Source: Elymus sibiricus | Taxonomy: Eukaryota > Streptophyta > Magnoliopsida > Poales > Poaceae | Direction of reading: 5' to 3' | DNA: 64,000 bases | Assembly (NCBI GenBank): GCA_039707655.1 | Contig: CM077665.1 | Coordinates: 84,941,954-85,005,953, forward strand | Shown here: one piece after another, positions 34,639 to 47,156 of the stretch | How the letters are laid out: every line of letters begins with the position of its first letter | How positions within the stretch are numbered: position 1 is the first letter of the stretch | Notes under the pieces: model-generated | Told to the model about the DNA's origin: nothing | The model's input: only the letters and a program-made list of their open reading frames with translations | Databases searched by the model: none | Made by a program: the position numbers and the translations under genes

Positions 34639-35645
34639 TGATAATCCCCAAGTGCAAGGAATCATCATAACACTTTCCAAAGATGAAAGCGGTAAGTATG
34701 GAGTGTCGAACCCACAAGGAGCTAAAGGTAAGATCAGTATTCTCTCAAGTCCCATCTGCTACTGATACGATTCTACGTACACCAAGTGTTTGCTTCTATC
34801 TAGAAACGAGAAATAAAACTGTGTTGTGGGTATAAAGAGGATAACTATGCATGATATTGGAGAACCAAAATATGAAAAATAGTTGTTGCCTAAATAAAGT
34901 TAGAATATAATACAATATATTACAAAATAGCGAGTGTGGAATAATGATGGTATGGTGTGCGGAATCATCCTAGGCAATTGATAACAAGATCGGTAATCAT
35001 TATTGCAATTTTATATGAGGGAGAGGCATGAGCTAACATACTTTCTATACTTGGATCATATGAACTTATGATTGAACCTCTAGAAATCATCTGCAACTAT
35101 TAGAGATCATTAAGGTAAACCCAACCATAGCATTAACATTTCAAGTCCCCTTCACTCACATACGTAAACAACCCCCTTACTCGGGTGTAAGATTTTGTCA
35201 CTCTAGCCGCCCACTATAAGAGAATCATAAACATATTGCAACACCCTACAACGGGAACCTCCCACGTGTGCGCGACACGGAAGGCACCATAGGACAGCAC
35301 CAATATAAAACATACAACTCAAACCAATCAAGATCATCAATCAACTCAAAGGACAAAATAAATGTACTCAATCATCATAAGATGGCAACACATCATTTGA
35401 TAATAATATGTGGCACAAAACACCATGTTCAAGTAGGGGATTACAGCGAAGTGCGAGAGAGTGGACCGCCGTAGATAGATAAGGGAAGGTGATGGAGACA
35501 GTGATGTTGATGAAGACGATCACCGCGGTGATGGTTCCCCCAATGGCACTCCGGCGCCACCGGAAGAGAGGGGAAGAGAGTCTCACCCCTTAGGCTTCCT
35601 CCTCCATGACCTCTCCCTAGATGGGGAGAGGTTCTATATCTTTTG
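34639..35645 (-). repeat. Gypsy LTR fragment (minus orientation)
   Basis: The fragment begins TGATAATCCCCAAGTGC, which read on the minus strand is an LTR 3' end (GGGGATTATCA) analogous to the end of element A's LTR. The body (GTGTCGAACCCACAAGGAGC, then a CAATGGCACTCCGGCG block) has the layout of the element-A family but is clearly diverged. No PBS lies beside it, so it is a 3' or solo LTR. Its other end is lost at the junction near 35645. Confidence 0.65.
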
Positions 35646-37588
35646 AGCTAAGTAGTTGCTCTAGTGCTTCACTTATATCTTTTAGAGCACGGTGGCATAT
35701 AGATTTTATAGAAATAATTGCACTCTCGTTCTTCACTTAAATTTGTTTGAGAGTTTAATGTATAGTGATAGTAATTTGCATGGGTTATAAGACTAGTACA
35801 AAAATAATAGGTATTCAAGGAGTGCATAATCAAAACCGTCATGTAGCACATAAAAGAGTAATTGTGGGTTAATGATATTGATGTGATAATATGAAAGGGC
35901 ATGAGTGCATGGTTGCTGGTTAGTAGAAATACCGATAGTTAAAGGGTGTTAATTTTTTGTTCGTCTAAATATTGGTTATGGCATGGTGATGATGCGTGAG
36001 CATTCTTATTCCTCGTTGAAATCCTAGTGCTGTTTAGGTCGGGGGCGCGCGATGGTTAACTCCTACCAAGCTCCTCCCTAGGGGCATGCGAGTAGTACCT
36101 TGCTTCGAGAGAGCTAATAAAGCTTTGCAATAAGTATGTGAGTTCTTTATGACTAATGTGAATCCATGGATGTACGAACACTCACATTTTCATATTTTCT
36201 AGCCTCTTCGGTACTGTGCATTACCCATTCTCACCTCAAGAATCGGTGCAACTTTCACTGGTGCATCCAAACCCCATGACATGATGCGCTCTGTTGCACA
36301 TAAGCCTCCTTATATCTTCCTCAAAAGAGCCACCATACCTACCTATCATGGCATTTCCATCGCCATCCCGAGATATATTGCCATGCAACTTCCACCGTTA
36401 AATCATATGACTTGTGCACTCATTGTCATATTGCTTGCATGATCATGTAGCTGACATAGTATTTGTGGAAAAGCTGCCGTTCATCATTGTTTACATGTTA
36501 CGCTAGATCATTGCACATCCTGGTACACCGCCAGAGGCATTCATATAGAGTCATATTGTTTAGTAGTTTTTCATATCTAGTTGTAAGTAAATAAAAGTGT
36601 GATGATTTTCATTATTAGAGCACGGTCTCAGTGAGGAAAGGATGATGGAGACAATGATTCCCCCACAAGTCGGGATGAGCTCTGGACGAAAAATAAAAAA
36701 ACGTGGGAGGCCAAATGAGCCCACCAAGAAAAAAGGGAAAAAAGAAAAAGAAAGAAAGAAAAAGAAAAGAAAGAGAAAAAGGAGAAAAAGAGAAAAAAAG
36801 AAATAAAAGAGAGAAAAGAGAGAAGGAACAGTGCTACTACCTCTTTTTCACACTTGTGCTTGGAGAAAGCACCATGTTTTTCATATAGAGAGTCTCGTGT
36901 TTTGTCATTTTCATATGTTAGTGGGAATTTTTCATTATAGAACTTGGCTTGTATATTCTGATGAAGGGATTCCTTAAATGCCCGAGGTCTTCATGAGCAA
37001 GCAAGTTGGATGCACACACACTTAGCTTCATTTGAGCTTTCATACACTTATAGCTCTAGTGCATCCGTTGCATGGCAATCCCGACTCCTCACATTGATAT
37101 TGATTGATGGGCATCTCCATAGGCCATTGATCCACCTAGTTGATGCGTGACTTTCTTCTCCACTTTTACCCCTTTGAAACCTACCACTATATTCTATTCC
37201 ACCTATATGCTATGTCGATGGTTCACGCTCATGTATTGAGTGAGGTATAAAAAGCTGAAGCACGTGAAAAAGTATGATCCAATTGCTTGGCTTAACACCG
37301 TGGTGCTTGACATTTGTATTTATGTGGTGAAGACGGAGTCATGCCATGCTAATATGATAAAATGAATGGGGGGGGGGGGGGTAAACATTCTTTAAGGATC
37401 GTATATTTTGAAAGTTGATGATTGTGTTACTTATGTTTATGGATATTACTATGTTAATGTTTGTCGATTCATCGTTTCTCAATGATCATACCTGAAAGAG
37501 ATTACATGTTGGGTAGCATGTCACATCCAAAATTCTGTTTTTATCATTTACCTACTCGAGGACGGGCAGGAATTAAGCTTGGGGATGG
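35646..37588 (+). mobile_element. Element C: 3' internal part of a WHAM-type Gypsy element
   Basis: Non-coding internal sequence immediately upstream of the LTR at 37589, ending in the PPT-like ATTAAGCTTGGGGATGG (37572-37588). The left part is missing, and with it gag-pol. I recall this sequence as the usual 3' region of WHAM/Sabrina-type elements. It includes a long purine tract (36703-36829) and a run of 14 G at 37368-37381. Confidence 0.72.
36703..36829 (+). repeat. Purine tract (about 125 nt, nearly all A and G)
   Basis: Nearly uninterrupted A/G sequence made of AAAGAAA and GAGAAA words. It lies in the 3' internal region of element C and codes for a spurious Lys/Glu-rich ORF. Confidence 0.85.
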
Positions 37589-39790
37589 TGATACGTCTCC
37601 AACGTATTTATAGTTTTTGATTATTCCATGCTATTATATTATCATTCTAAGATACTTTTTTAAGCAATTACTTGCTGATTTATATTATTTTTGAGCACTA
37701 ACCTATTAACCCAGTGCCAAGTGCCAGTTGTTGTTTTGTGCATGTTTTTGGCTTTTCAGGAATACTGTACCAAAGGAAGTCCAAATATCCCGAAACTTTT
37801 TGATTATTTTTTCTGGACCAAAATAAGACCAGGAAGCTTTGGATGGACACCGAAGGGCATACGAGGTGCCCCAAGCCAACAGGGGCGCCCAGGGGGTGGC
37901 CGCGCCCTGATGGCTTAGGGCCACGGGCGTAGCTAGGCTAATTCAAGGGTATGCAGCGCATACCCAATGTTTTGTGCAAAAAATAATCAGTTTGTACGTT
38001 CATATATGCATATGTATCATGCATGGTAGTCATTTTACACGTAGAAGTCACCAAAATATCGAGAAGAAGAACGCTCCAGCGTTCTCCCACGACCTGGCTT
38101 CCTTACTGGGCTAAAATGCCTCTTTGGGCTAGCATGGCCCCATAGTTATCCTGATGGGCTAGAGAAAAACTGCAATAAAGAAGCACCATGGGTTTGCTAC
38201 GATAGACTTGTGTGTTTTCTTTTATTTGTGAGGGTTTTCTTTGTGAAGGACGTTCGTTTGATTCTTCTCAAATTTTATTTCTCCAACTTGTCAAATATAA
38301 GAACTCAGGGTTACCTTTAATACTAGTTTATTCATTGATCTATCATAGTCGAATTTAACCAACAATTTACATTGGGGTCGTTGTTCTTGCAGTATCACTA
38401 CATTATCCGAGATGTCGGTAGTTTGCTACAACCAATTGATAGTTTTATTAATTGTGAACTCCTTTTTTTTGTAATTATTGTGTGAACTTTATTGTTACAT
38501 TGGGAAAAATCGACTTCGCATACCCCACTTGAAAATCCTGGCTCCGCCACTGCTTAGGGCCACCTCCCCGCTCTCCTGGCCCTGATCACTGGCCTATAAA
38601 TTCAAAAATATTCCAAATACCCTAGAGAGCCTCCCGAAACACTTTTTTCGCTGCCGTAAGTCCCTGTTCCGTCGTGTGCCCATATGGAGCTCTGTTCCGA
38701 TGCCCTGCCGGAGGGGGGTCGATCACGGAGGGACTCTATGTCAAGCTTGCTGCTCCCATGGTGATGTGTGAGTAGTTCACCGCAGACCTACGGGTCCGTA
38801 GTTAGTACCTAGATGGCTATCTCTCTCTCTATGTTCTTCATTGCCATGATCACCGCGATTCCCGCGGTGATCTATCTTATGTAATCAATCTTGGTGGTGT
38901 GTTTGTTGGGATTCAATGAATTGTGGGTTTATGTTCAGATTATTCATGAAAAGATATTGAATACTTGCTGGTATTTTATATGCATGATTGGTATAGCTTC
39001 ATAATGCTCTCCGATCTATCGGTTTGGTTTGGCCAACTAGATTGATTTATCTTCAAGTGGGAGTGGTGCGTTGTAGTGGGTTTAATCTTGCAGTGCTCAA
39101 TCCCAGTGACAGAAAGGGACATGACACGTATTGTATTGCTGCCACTAAGGGTAAAATGATGGGGTTCATTCATATTTAGTTGGTTTTACTTTGTCTACAT
39201 CATGTCATCATCCTCCAAGCATTACTCCGTTTTTACTTAATACTCTAGATGCATGCTAGATAGCTGTCAATGGGTGGAGTAATAGTAGTAGATGCAGACA
39301 GGAGTCGGTCTATTTGTTTATGGACGTGATGCCTATATACATGATCATTGTCGTGAATAAATATTGCATAACTATGCGCTTTTCTATCAATTGCCCAACA
39401 GTAATTTTTTTACCCACCGTATGCTTTCTTCGAGAGAGAAGCCTCTAGCAAACACCATGGCCTTCGGGTCTCCTCACAAATATATTTACAAAACTCTAAA
39501 TACCTTGCTGCCATGATTTACTTTCTTTTTATTGTCAATTTATATTTCAAACTATCTATCTATCACTACTTATCGCTTGCAAGTAATGAGTTCAAGGGGA
39601 TTGACAACCCTCTTGCCCGCGTTGGGTGCAAGTGTTTGCTCTTTTGTGTGTAGGCGCTGAAGACGGGAGTTTGCGTGGTTCTCCTATAGGTTCAATAACC
39701 TTGGTTATCACTGAGGGAAATACTTACCTCTATTGTGCTGCATCATCCCCTCCTCTTCGGGGAAAATCCCAACACAGTTTACAAGTATCA
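37589..39790 (+). repeat. Element C 3' LTR (WHAM-type), interrupted by a hAT MITE
   Basis: The LTR starts TGATACGTCTCCAACGTATT right after the PPT and ends ACAAGTATCA. Without the 631-bp MITE and one 8-bp TSD it measures 1563 bp, close to the 1572 bp of the related LTR at 52332-53903. It includes a CGCGGTGATC region and a short TC repeat. Confidence 0.86.
37922..38552. mobile_element. hAT-type non-autonomous element in an LTR
   Basis: The ends are CACGGGCGTAGCTAGG on the left and, inverted, CAGTGGCGGAGCCAGG on the right. A perfect 8-bp TSD CTTAGGGC flanks it (37914-37921 and 38553-38560), as expected for hAT. The interior is AT-rich and carries no transposase. Confidence 0.88.
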
Positions 39791-40484
39791 GTGGCTGACT
39801 CGACAGCTCGTACAGGATAAATCCGAAAACCATGGTCGTGCTTACCTCTCTCATGACTCAGTTCTGCGCCGGAGAAGATAGCTGGTTGGATCGTAGTAAT
39901 ACTAATGAAGCGACCCCAACACCTCCGAAGTTCGCGACGAGAATGACAAGCCTCGGCGCAACAAAAACAATAAGCGCCGCCATAAAAATGGCAACAACAA
40001 CGATGCTGACGAAACAACAGTCAATGTTGGTTTCAGCAACCAGCATCGCGGCCAGAAGAAGAAACCCTTTAAAGGGAAGCAAGATGGCCCATCTTCCCTA
40101 GACATAATCCTTGATAGGTCGTGTCAGATCCATGGCACTCCGAATAAACCCGCTAATCACACCAATCGGAACTGTTCGGTGATCAAGAGCGTCGAAAAGG
40201 CCTTGGCTGAAAGCCCGAGCAAGGGACACCTCGTAGTGAAGACGAGGATGAACAACCTCGGCCCCGTAATGGAGGCCAAAAACAATTCCCTCCAGAAGTA
40301 AAGAATGTGAATATGATATATGTCACCCACATCCCCAAAAAGGAGAGGAATAGAGCACTTCGGGACGTCTACGCCCTAGAGCCTATAGCGCGAAGTACAA
40401 CCCATGGTCGGCTCACCCGATCACTTTCGACAAGCGTGACCACCCGACCAGTATCCGACATGGAGGATTGGCCGCTTTGGTCCT
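39791..40484 (+). pseudogene. Gypsy gag fragment, frameshifted
   Basis: From about 39933 the plus strand encodes a basic gag C-terminus with SCQIHGTPNKPANHTNRNCS, a Cys/His cluster of the gag zinc-binding region. A stop lies at 40299-40301. The following KNVNMIYVTHIPKKERNRAL segment (from about 40300) is in another frame and leads to the protease. The fragment is cut by the LTR at 40485. It resembles a Gypsy family different from elements A and D. Confidence 0.75.
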
Positions 40485-42000
40485 TGATACTTCCATTTTG
40501 GATCATGTTTTTCCGTTGATATTTAATGTTTTGAATCATTATTACACTTTATGATGCAATCCTAATGCATTTCCTCTCTTATTTTGCAAGTTTCATCCAA
40601 AGTGGGAGGTTGCCGGCAGCTAGAATTCTGTACCAGAAAGGACCACCGAAGAGCTGGATATCATCTGGAACTCCAAATGAGATGAAAATTGACAGAGAAT
40701 TATTTTGAAATATATAAAAAATACTGGCATAGAAATCCACCAGAGGGGACCCACCAAATGGCCACAAGCCATGGGGCGCGCCCTACCCCCCAGGACGCAC
40801 CCCAGTGGCTTGTGGGACACCCAGCAGGCCTCCGATGACCATCTTCTCCTATACGAGCCATTTTCCCTAGAATAAAATCATAATAAGACTTTCGGGACTA
40901 AGTGCCTCCGTCTCGAGGCGGAACCAGGACAGGAGCATTTTGCACTCCGGCGGAGAGATCCGCCGGGGAAACTTCCCTCCGGGAGGGGGAAATCGAAGCC
41001 ATCGTCATCACCAACATTTCCTTCATCGTTGGGGGACCAATCTTCATCGACATCTTCACCAGCACCATCTCATCCCAAACCCTAATTCATCTCTTGTATT
41101 GAATCTTTGTCTCCAAACCTCATATTGGTACCTATGGGTTGCTAGTAGTGTTGATTACATCTTGTAGTTGATGCTAGTTGATTTAATTGGTGAAAGATTA
41201 TATATTCAGATCCTTAAGCATATTCATTGCACCTCTGATCTTGAATATGTTGATGCTTTGCGAGTAGTTACTTTCGTTCTTGAGGACATGGGAGAAGTCT
41301 TGTCTTAAATAATCATGTGAAGTTAGTATTTCTTCGATATTTTATGATATGTATGTTGCTCTTCCTTTAGTGGTGTCGTGTCAACGTCGACTACATGACA
41401 GTTCACCATATTTGGGGCCTAAAGAAAAGCATTGGGGAATGATAACTAGATGATGGGTTGCAAGAGTGACAAAAGCTCAAACCCTAGTTTATGAGTTGTT
41501 CCGTAAGGGGCTGATTTGGATGCACACGTTTAATTTCATGGTTAAATTTATCTTAATTATTCTTTCGTAGTTGCGGATGCTTGCGATAGGGGGTAATCAT
41601 AAGTGGGTTGTTTGTTCGAGTAAGAAACAACACCCTAGCACCGGTTCACCCACATATCAAATTATCAAAGTAGCGAACGTGAATCAACTAAACATGATAA
41701 AACATGACTAGACGAAATTCCCATGTGTCCTCAAGAGTGCTTTGCTTCATATACGAGTATGTTTTGGCTTGTCCGTTGCAATAAAAAGGATTGGGCCACC
41801 TTGCGACACCGTTGCTACTATTTTTACTTGTTACTTGTTATGAACTGCCTTGCTACCAAACTATCTATCACCGTTACTTTCAGTGCTTGCAGGAATTTCC
41901 ATACCAAAACCACTTGTAATTTCCTTCTGCTCATCATTGGGTTCGACACTCGTACTTACCGAAAGGACTACGATTTATCCCCTATACTTGTGGGTCATCA
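40485..42000 (+). repeat. Element D 5' LTR
   Basis: The LTR starts TGATACTTCCATTTTGGATC and ends TGTGGGTCATCA. Its length of 1516 bp agrees with element A's LTRs (1521 and 1501), but it is clearly diverged from them. Confidence 0.88.
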
Positions 42001-42011
42001 AGACTCTTTTC

Positions 42012-42028
42012 TGGCGCCGCTGCCGGAG
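42012..42028 (+). other. Element D primer binding site
   Basis: TGGCGCCGCTGCCGGAG, a tRNA-Asp-type PBS with two mismatches to the element A site, 11 bases after the LTR. Confidence 0.8.
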
Positions 42029-42106
42029 ATTGAAGTGCCTTTGGTAAGTGGAATTTGGTAAGGAAACACTTTTGTTACGTGCTGAAATTTATCGTTACTT
42101 GTTACT

Positions 42107-43256
42107 ATGGAAGATAATCCTTTGAAGGGCTTGTTTGAGTTATCATCACCTCGTCCGGAAGTGGCAAAAGCCTCCCTTCAACCTACTGAACCTAATGAAA
42201 ATATTTACTTTGAAATTCCTTCGAGTATGTTAGAGAAACCGCTCGCTAGTCCTTATGCAGAAGATGGAACAATACACCCTGATATGCACTTGATCTATAT
42301 AGATGAAATTTGTGAATTATTTAAGCTTGCAGGTTTGTCTGAAGATGGCATTAATAAGAAGGTTTTCCCTTTATCTTTGGAGGGAAGACATTGATTTGGT
42401 ATTGGCTATTGGATGATGCCGGTTCATGGAATTGGAACCGATTGAAGCTGGAATTCCATCAGAAATTTTATCTTATGCATTTGGTTCATCGTGATCAGAA
42501 TTATATATATAATTTTTGGCCTCGTGAAGGAGAAAGTATCGCTCAAGCTTTGAGGAGGCTTAAATCTATGATGCACACATGCCCCAATGATGTGCTCTCA
42601 AGGTAAATAATCTTACAAAACTTTTATGCTCGGCTTTCTCATGATAATCAATCAATGCTCGACACTTCATCTACTCGCTCCTTTATAAAGAGAACTATTG
42701 AATTCAAATGGGATCCTTTGGAAAGAATTAAGCGCAACTCTGAAGGTTGGGATATCGACAAAGGTAAAGAGTTAGGTATAAATCTTAAGTTTGATTAAGT
42801 TAAATCTTTTATAAAAACTGAAGATTTTCATAAGTTTAGTGCAAAGTATGGACTTGACTCTAGATAGTAGCTACTTTCTGTGAATCATTTTCTACTCATG
42901 TTGATCTCCCTAAGGAGAAGTGGTTTAAATTTCACCTACCTATTGAAGAAACTAGTAAGGAACATGTTATCGCTAAAGAAGAAACAATCATTTACAATGT
43001 TGATCCAGTTGTGCCTACTACTTATATTGAGAAACCACCTTTTCCTGTTAGGATTAGGGAACATGACAAAGTTGCAACCGTGGTTAATAAGAGTAATATC
43101 AAAACACATATATCCTCTTAACAAATAAATGTAGAACCTAAAATTGCAATGATTAAGGATCTATTGGTTGATAATGTTGATGGGCATGTTATATATTTCT
43201 ATGATGAAGCACCTCATATTGCTAAACAAGATTCCAAAGATAGCGATTGGAACTTC
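42107..43256 (+). pseudogene. Element D gag and start of the protease region, frameshifted and deleted
   Basis: gag starts MEDNPLKGLFELSSPRPEVA at 42107 and runs to about 42390. It continues in another frame (WNWNRLKLEFHQKFYLMHLV) and breaks again after 42606. A deletion follows, and from about 42880 the sequence matches the upstream part of pol (LPKEKWFKFH, then GHVIYFYDEAPHIAK) in mixed frames. It is not functional. Confidence 0.82.
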
Positions 43257-43670
43257 GGCTAGCTCTGGCTTATTCCTTCCCCTTCTCACCTTCACCGTCC
43301 TCTATCTCAGCTAGGGGTTAGTCTTCCCGAGCGCTCCTCTGGGTCGTTGTTCTGGATTCGGAAAGATCTTGTGGCATCCAGTTCGTTCACTGCGGCTGAT
43401 TGCCACCCCGCCACCCGCCGCCCCTTTGATCCACCCCCTAAAATTATAGATCTGGTGATGGAGGGTTTAGGTCCCGGTTCTCTTTCTTTTGCTGAGGTTG
43501 TCAAGAAGGGTGGGCATATGGCGGATCGGCGAGGTGGGAGCTCTGGCCCTGGAACGTCTGGTCCGGCAAAGACCACCACGCAGAAGGCCAATTCTGGTGG
43601 TGTTCACAAGGCAGCTCCCCTGGTTTCCAAGGAGGCTGCTCCTGCCCAAAGACCTACCAAACCCACTGCC
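43257..43670 (+). pseudogene. LINE ORF1, 5' part
   Basis: An ORF whose likely start (ATG 43458-43460) gives MEGLGPGSLSFAEVVKKGGH. This is the N-terminus of ORF1 of plant L1-type LINEs, which encodes a nucleic-acid-binding protein. The sequence before 43458 may be the 5' UTR. The frame is interrupted at 43670 by the Copia element and continues at 51845. The TSD CTGCC is at 43666-43670. Confidence 0.75.
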
Positions 43671-45206
43671 TGAGGGATCACTAGAAGAGTGTCTAGAGGG
43701 GGGGGGGGTGAATAGACTACTAGCAGGAATTTAAAACCTAACCTTTTTCCAAGTTAATTGGTTGGCAGATATTAACAGATTTAGCAAATCAAGCAAGTCT
43801 ATATACCCTACACATGCATGTCAACAAATATGGCAGCGGAAAGTAAAGACATTGCACATGAAGTAAAGAGTTGCGATAAGGAGATCAAACGCAATTGGAG
43901 ACGCAAGGATTTTTTCCCGTGGTTCCGATAGGTGGTGCTATTGTACATCCACGTTTATGGAGTCTTCAACCCACGAAGGGTAACGGTCGCGAGAGTCCAT
44001 GGAGGGCTCCACCCATAAGGGTCCACGAAGTAGCAACCTTGACTATTCCATAACGGCTTCCGTCGACGAAGGACTAGCCTCACTATGGGTAGATCTTCAC
44101 GAAGTAGGCGATCTCCTTGCCCTTACAAACTTCTTGGTTCACTCCACAACATGAAGTAGGAGGCTCCCAAGCGACACCTAACCAATCTAGGAGGCACCAC
44201 CCTCCAAAAGGTAATAGGCTCGGTAATGACGATGAACTCCTTGCTCTTGTGCTTCAAGATGATAGACTCCTCAACACACAATCACTCTCTCACAGATTTG
44301 GCTTGGTGGAAGAGATGGGATTGGTGGAAAGCAACTTGGGGAGGCTAGAAATCAAGATCCATATGGTTGGAGTGGAAGATCTTGACCTCAACACAAGAAT
44401 AGGTGGTTCTCTCTGAGAAAACTGGATGGGGCAAGTATGGAATAGTTCTGAGTGCTTCTCTTTCGAGTAGGTGGTGGTGGAGGGGTATATATAGGCATCC
44501 CCAAAAATCCAATCATTACACACAAAACGACCAACTCGGTGACACCGATGTGTTAATCTCGGTGGTACCGAAGTGACCAAAAGGTGGCAACTTTTGAATC
44601 TCGGTGAGACCGATATAGGAAACTTGGTTGCACCGATAAGGTGACCAACGGTCAGATTGACAATCTCGGTGACGCCGATCCAACAATCTCGGTTGTACCG
44701 ATATTGTGAATTTGCATAACAGAAAGTTGGCAACCTAAACTCGGTGGCACCGGTATGGAATCGGTTGCACCGAAGTGGCTAGGGTTTGGCTGAGTCTGTC
44801 TGAGGTTTAGAATCGGTGGCACCGGAATGGAAATGTTGGTTGCACCGAATTTGAATATATGGCTTTGGACAGACTTTGGTGGGAGAGCTTGTGGGTGTTT
44901 TTGGCGACTATCACTTGTGCACGTATGAGCATTTTGTTCACCAACAAAACCTTACCCCCTTTTAATAGTATTGGGTTTCCTATGGACTCAAAGTGATTTC
45001 TCACAAATGTAAAATGTAGAGTCCTCTTGCTTGAAGCTTTGCCAATCCATTTCCTTGCATCTTGGGGTATCTCCACACAGTCTTTTGCCAACCCTTTTTC
45101 TCCATGGACTATTATCTGAAATACACTAGATAAAAGTATTAGTCCAAGAGACAATGTATGTTGTCATGAATTATCAAAACCACCAAGGGAGCATGTTGTG
45201 CTTTCA
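43671..45206 (-). repeat. Copia element 3' LTR
   Basis: A 1536-bp LTR starting TGAGGGATCACTAG on the plus strand and ending GTGCTTTCA. It includes a G-run near 43700 and an array of TCGGTNNNACCGA-like palindromes at about 44536-44850. Confidence 0.93.
44536..44850. repeat. Array of TCGGTNNNACCGA palindromes in the LTR
   Basis: About ten copies of a 13-base palindrome with a 3-base centre, some with one or two changes. Perfect copies are at 44536-44548 and 44559-44571; others start near 44598, 44665, 44688, 44737 and 44758. Spacing is irregular, 10-50 bases. The same array occurs in the other LTR (from about 51169), and four more copies are internal at 46225-46335. Confidence 0.88.
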
Positions 45207-45222
45207 ATCTCCCCCTTTTTGG
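45207..45222 (-). other. Copia element polypurine tract
   Basis: On the minus strand CCAAAAAGGGGGAGAT precedes the 3' LTR directly. Confidence 0.85.
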
Positions 45223-47156
45223 TAATTGATGACAACATACAATCAAAGCTTCAAATAAAGAAATGCATGGTTATAATGAAGACTTTGAGAGACACATGAC
45301 TTAGACTTGCTCCCCCTAAATGTGTGCAGTCCTTTAAAGGATAGTTGCTTTGGAATGCATGGACACACATATGGATGAAGGGATATAAAAAGTCATGTAT
45401 ATCTTGGCTATGTGCATCAAATATATATGAATGAGGTGTATCCTTGTTCAAGACTTCACTCTTGCAAACAATATGTGCAAGAAGCAAGAGATCATCTTGA
45501 TCAAGGGTATGATGCATATACTTACCTTGAGTTCTTGAGCATTCTAGTAGTAGAAACACACTTGAGAAAACAATGTTAGAAAACACAAGAGTATTCTACC
45601 AATCAAAGGCAATAGAACTCAAAAGTGCTAAGATATGGAGAACATATAGAAGATAGTGATCATTAAGATTGATATGTCTCCAAGATCATTAGAATTTTCT
45701 TCTCCTGAATATGAAGATGGTAAATTATCCTCTCCCCCTGAATCTCAGCATGTAGATATTGGGATTGGATAAGATGAGAAATTTGATATTCTCACCTTGA
45801 TGTTGATTCTCCCCCTTGATCATATCTCCCCCTTTGCATAAGCATGTATCTCCCCTTTAGCATGAAGCTTTGTTTCTCTCCCCCTTTGGCATTAATTTCC
45901 AAAAGGATCAAAAACAGGGATAGATACAGGGATCATTGATTGAGAAGGGATCCTTGAGAACAAGGGTCACTGAATGTAGAGTTCATAGAAATGAAAGCTG
46001 AGGGAATCAGAAAAAAAAATTCTCTCCCTTTGAGATGTTGTAAGACTTTGTTATTCTCCCCCTTCTTCCTTTGAGTCAGGGATCCTTGAATAAAGAAATT
46101 CTCATCCTAAGATTATCTTTTGTTATTCTCCCCCGTTTTTTAACGGGATCATCGAAGTAACAGAAGTATTACAAGAAAGATCACTAAGAAAACACAGAAT
46201 TGCAAATATGAACACAAATGAGATAGGATGCAAATCGGTGGTTCCGAGATGAACTGATCGGTGATACCGAAATCTTAAGGTGCAGCATATCTGCGAATTC
46301 GGTAGGACCGAGATGTTTGTATCGGTGGCACCGATGTAGAAACAGAATAAAGGACCAAGTTTCTGTTTTCAAGGCGTCAACAGAGAATTTTTTTTTCCAA
46401 AGGGAATGCAAAAGTCTTTACAGAAAAATATCAACTAGAGAAGATTTGAGTGGTTTCAAGAAATCTTTGCAAAATAGAAAATGAACCATCCAAAATTCTT
46501 AACTAGATGATGGGCGGTGACTAGGTCACCTATATTAGAGTATATTGACATAGGGGCCAAGCAAGAACACTTGATCATAGGTCATACTCTACGTTAAGCT
46601 CAAAATGGGGTTACCATTTTTCGATTAAGCATTTTGATGTCATCATATCACTTGAGTTGCCTTAGCTCATGACTTGGAGTAAAGCCTTTTCAAGGATATG
46701 AGTACATACCTTTGAGTGATGTTGATGACGTGGCTTGTAGGTGAACTTGTTGAGGATGCTCGAGGTTGATGAAGATCATCTTGAGTTGGGGCAATCCTTC
46801 TCGTTTGAGTACACTTGTCACCTACATAGGTTAGTCATACAAGGAAGAGCAATAGATATATCCATTTGACATGATACCAAGAGAGATTTAGCAATGATCA
46901 CATCAAGTATATGTCAAGGATATGTTTGAGGTGTCTTCTTCCTTCCATCATCAAGAGGGGTTGTGGATACTTGGTCATGACTAGAGTGCTTATGATTGGA
47001 GTTGATGGCATTCTTGTGGAATGAAAAACTTCCAAGTACCTACAAAAGATTAGATGCAATACAAGGGAGCATAGAATTCCATGGCATAGGATAACATGTT
47101 AGAAATATCATGGAAGTATCAAGAAAGCTCATGCCCTTGCATGCAACCGAGTGAGA
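45223..47156 (-). other. Copia element 3' non-coding region with repeated PPT-like motifs
   Basis: About 1.9 kb without coding domains. On the minus strand it has at least eight AAAGGGGGAGA-like motifs (plus-strand TCTCCCCCTT and variants near 45311, 45732, 45808, 45826, 45849, 45878, 46056 and 46126) and four TCGGTNNNACCGA-like palindromes near 46225-46335. Confidence 0.8.

Larger units (their letters stand above)
40485..43256 (+). mobile_element. Element D: truncated Athila-like Gypsy element related to element A (plus strand)
   Basis: It has a 5' LTR, a tRNA-Asp PBS, gag and the start of the protease region, then stops abruptly where LINE sequence begins (about 43257). There is no 3' LTR. 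It was inserted into the gag fragment to its left. Its internal part also lacks the C-terminal half of gag. Confidence 0.85.

Noticed and set aside
43307..43591. Minus-strand ORF of 94 codons
   Set aside because: Antisense shadow of LINE ORF1, which has a recognisable product on the plus strand.
44536..44850. Regularly repeated short palindromes, considered as a CRISPR array
   Set aside because: Repeats are 13 bases and variable, spacing is irregular, they occur in both LTRs of a retrotransposon, and the genome is a plant.
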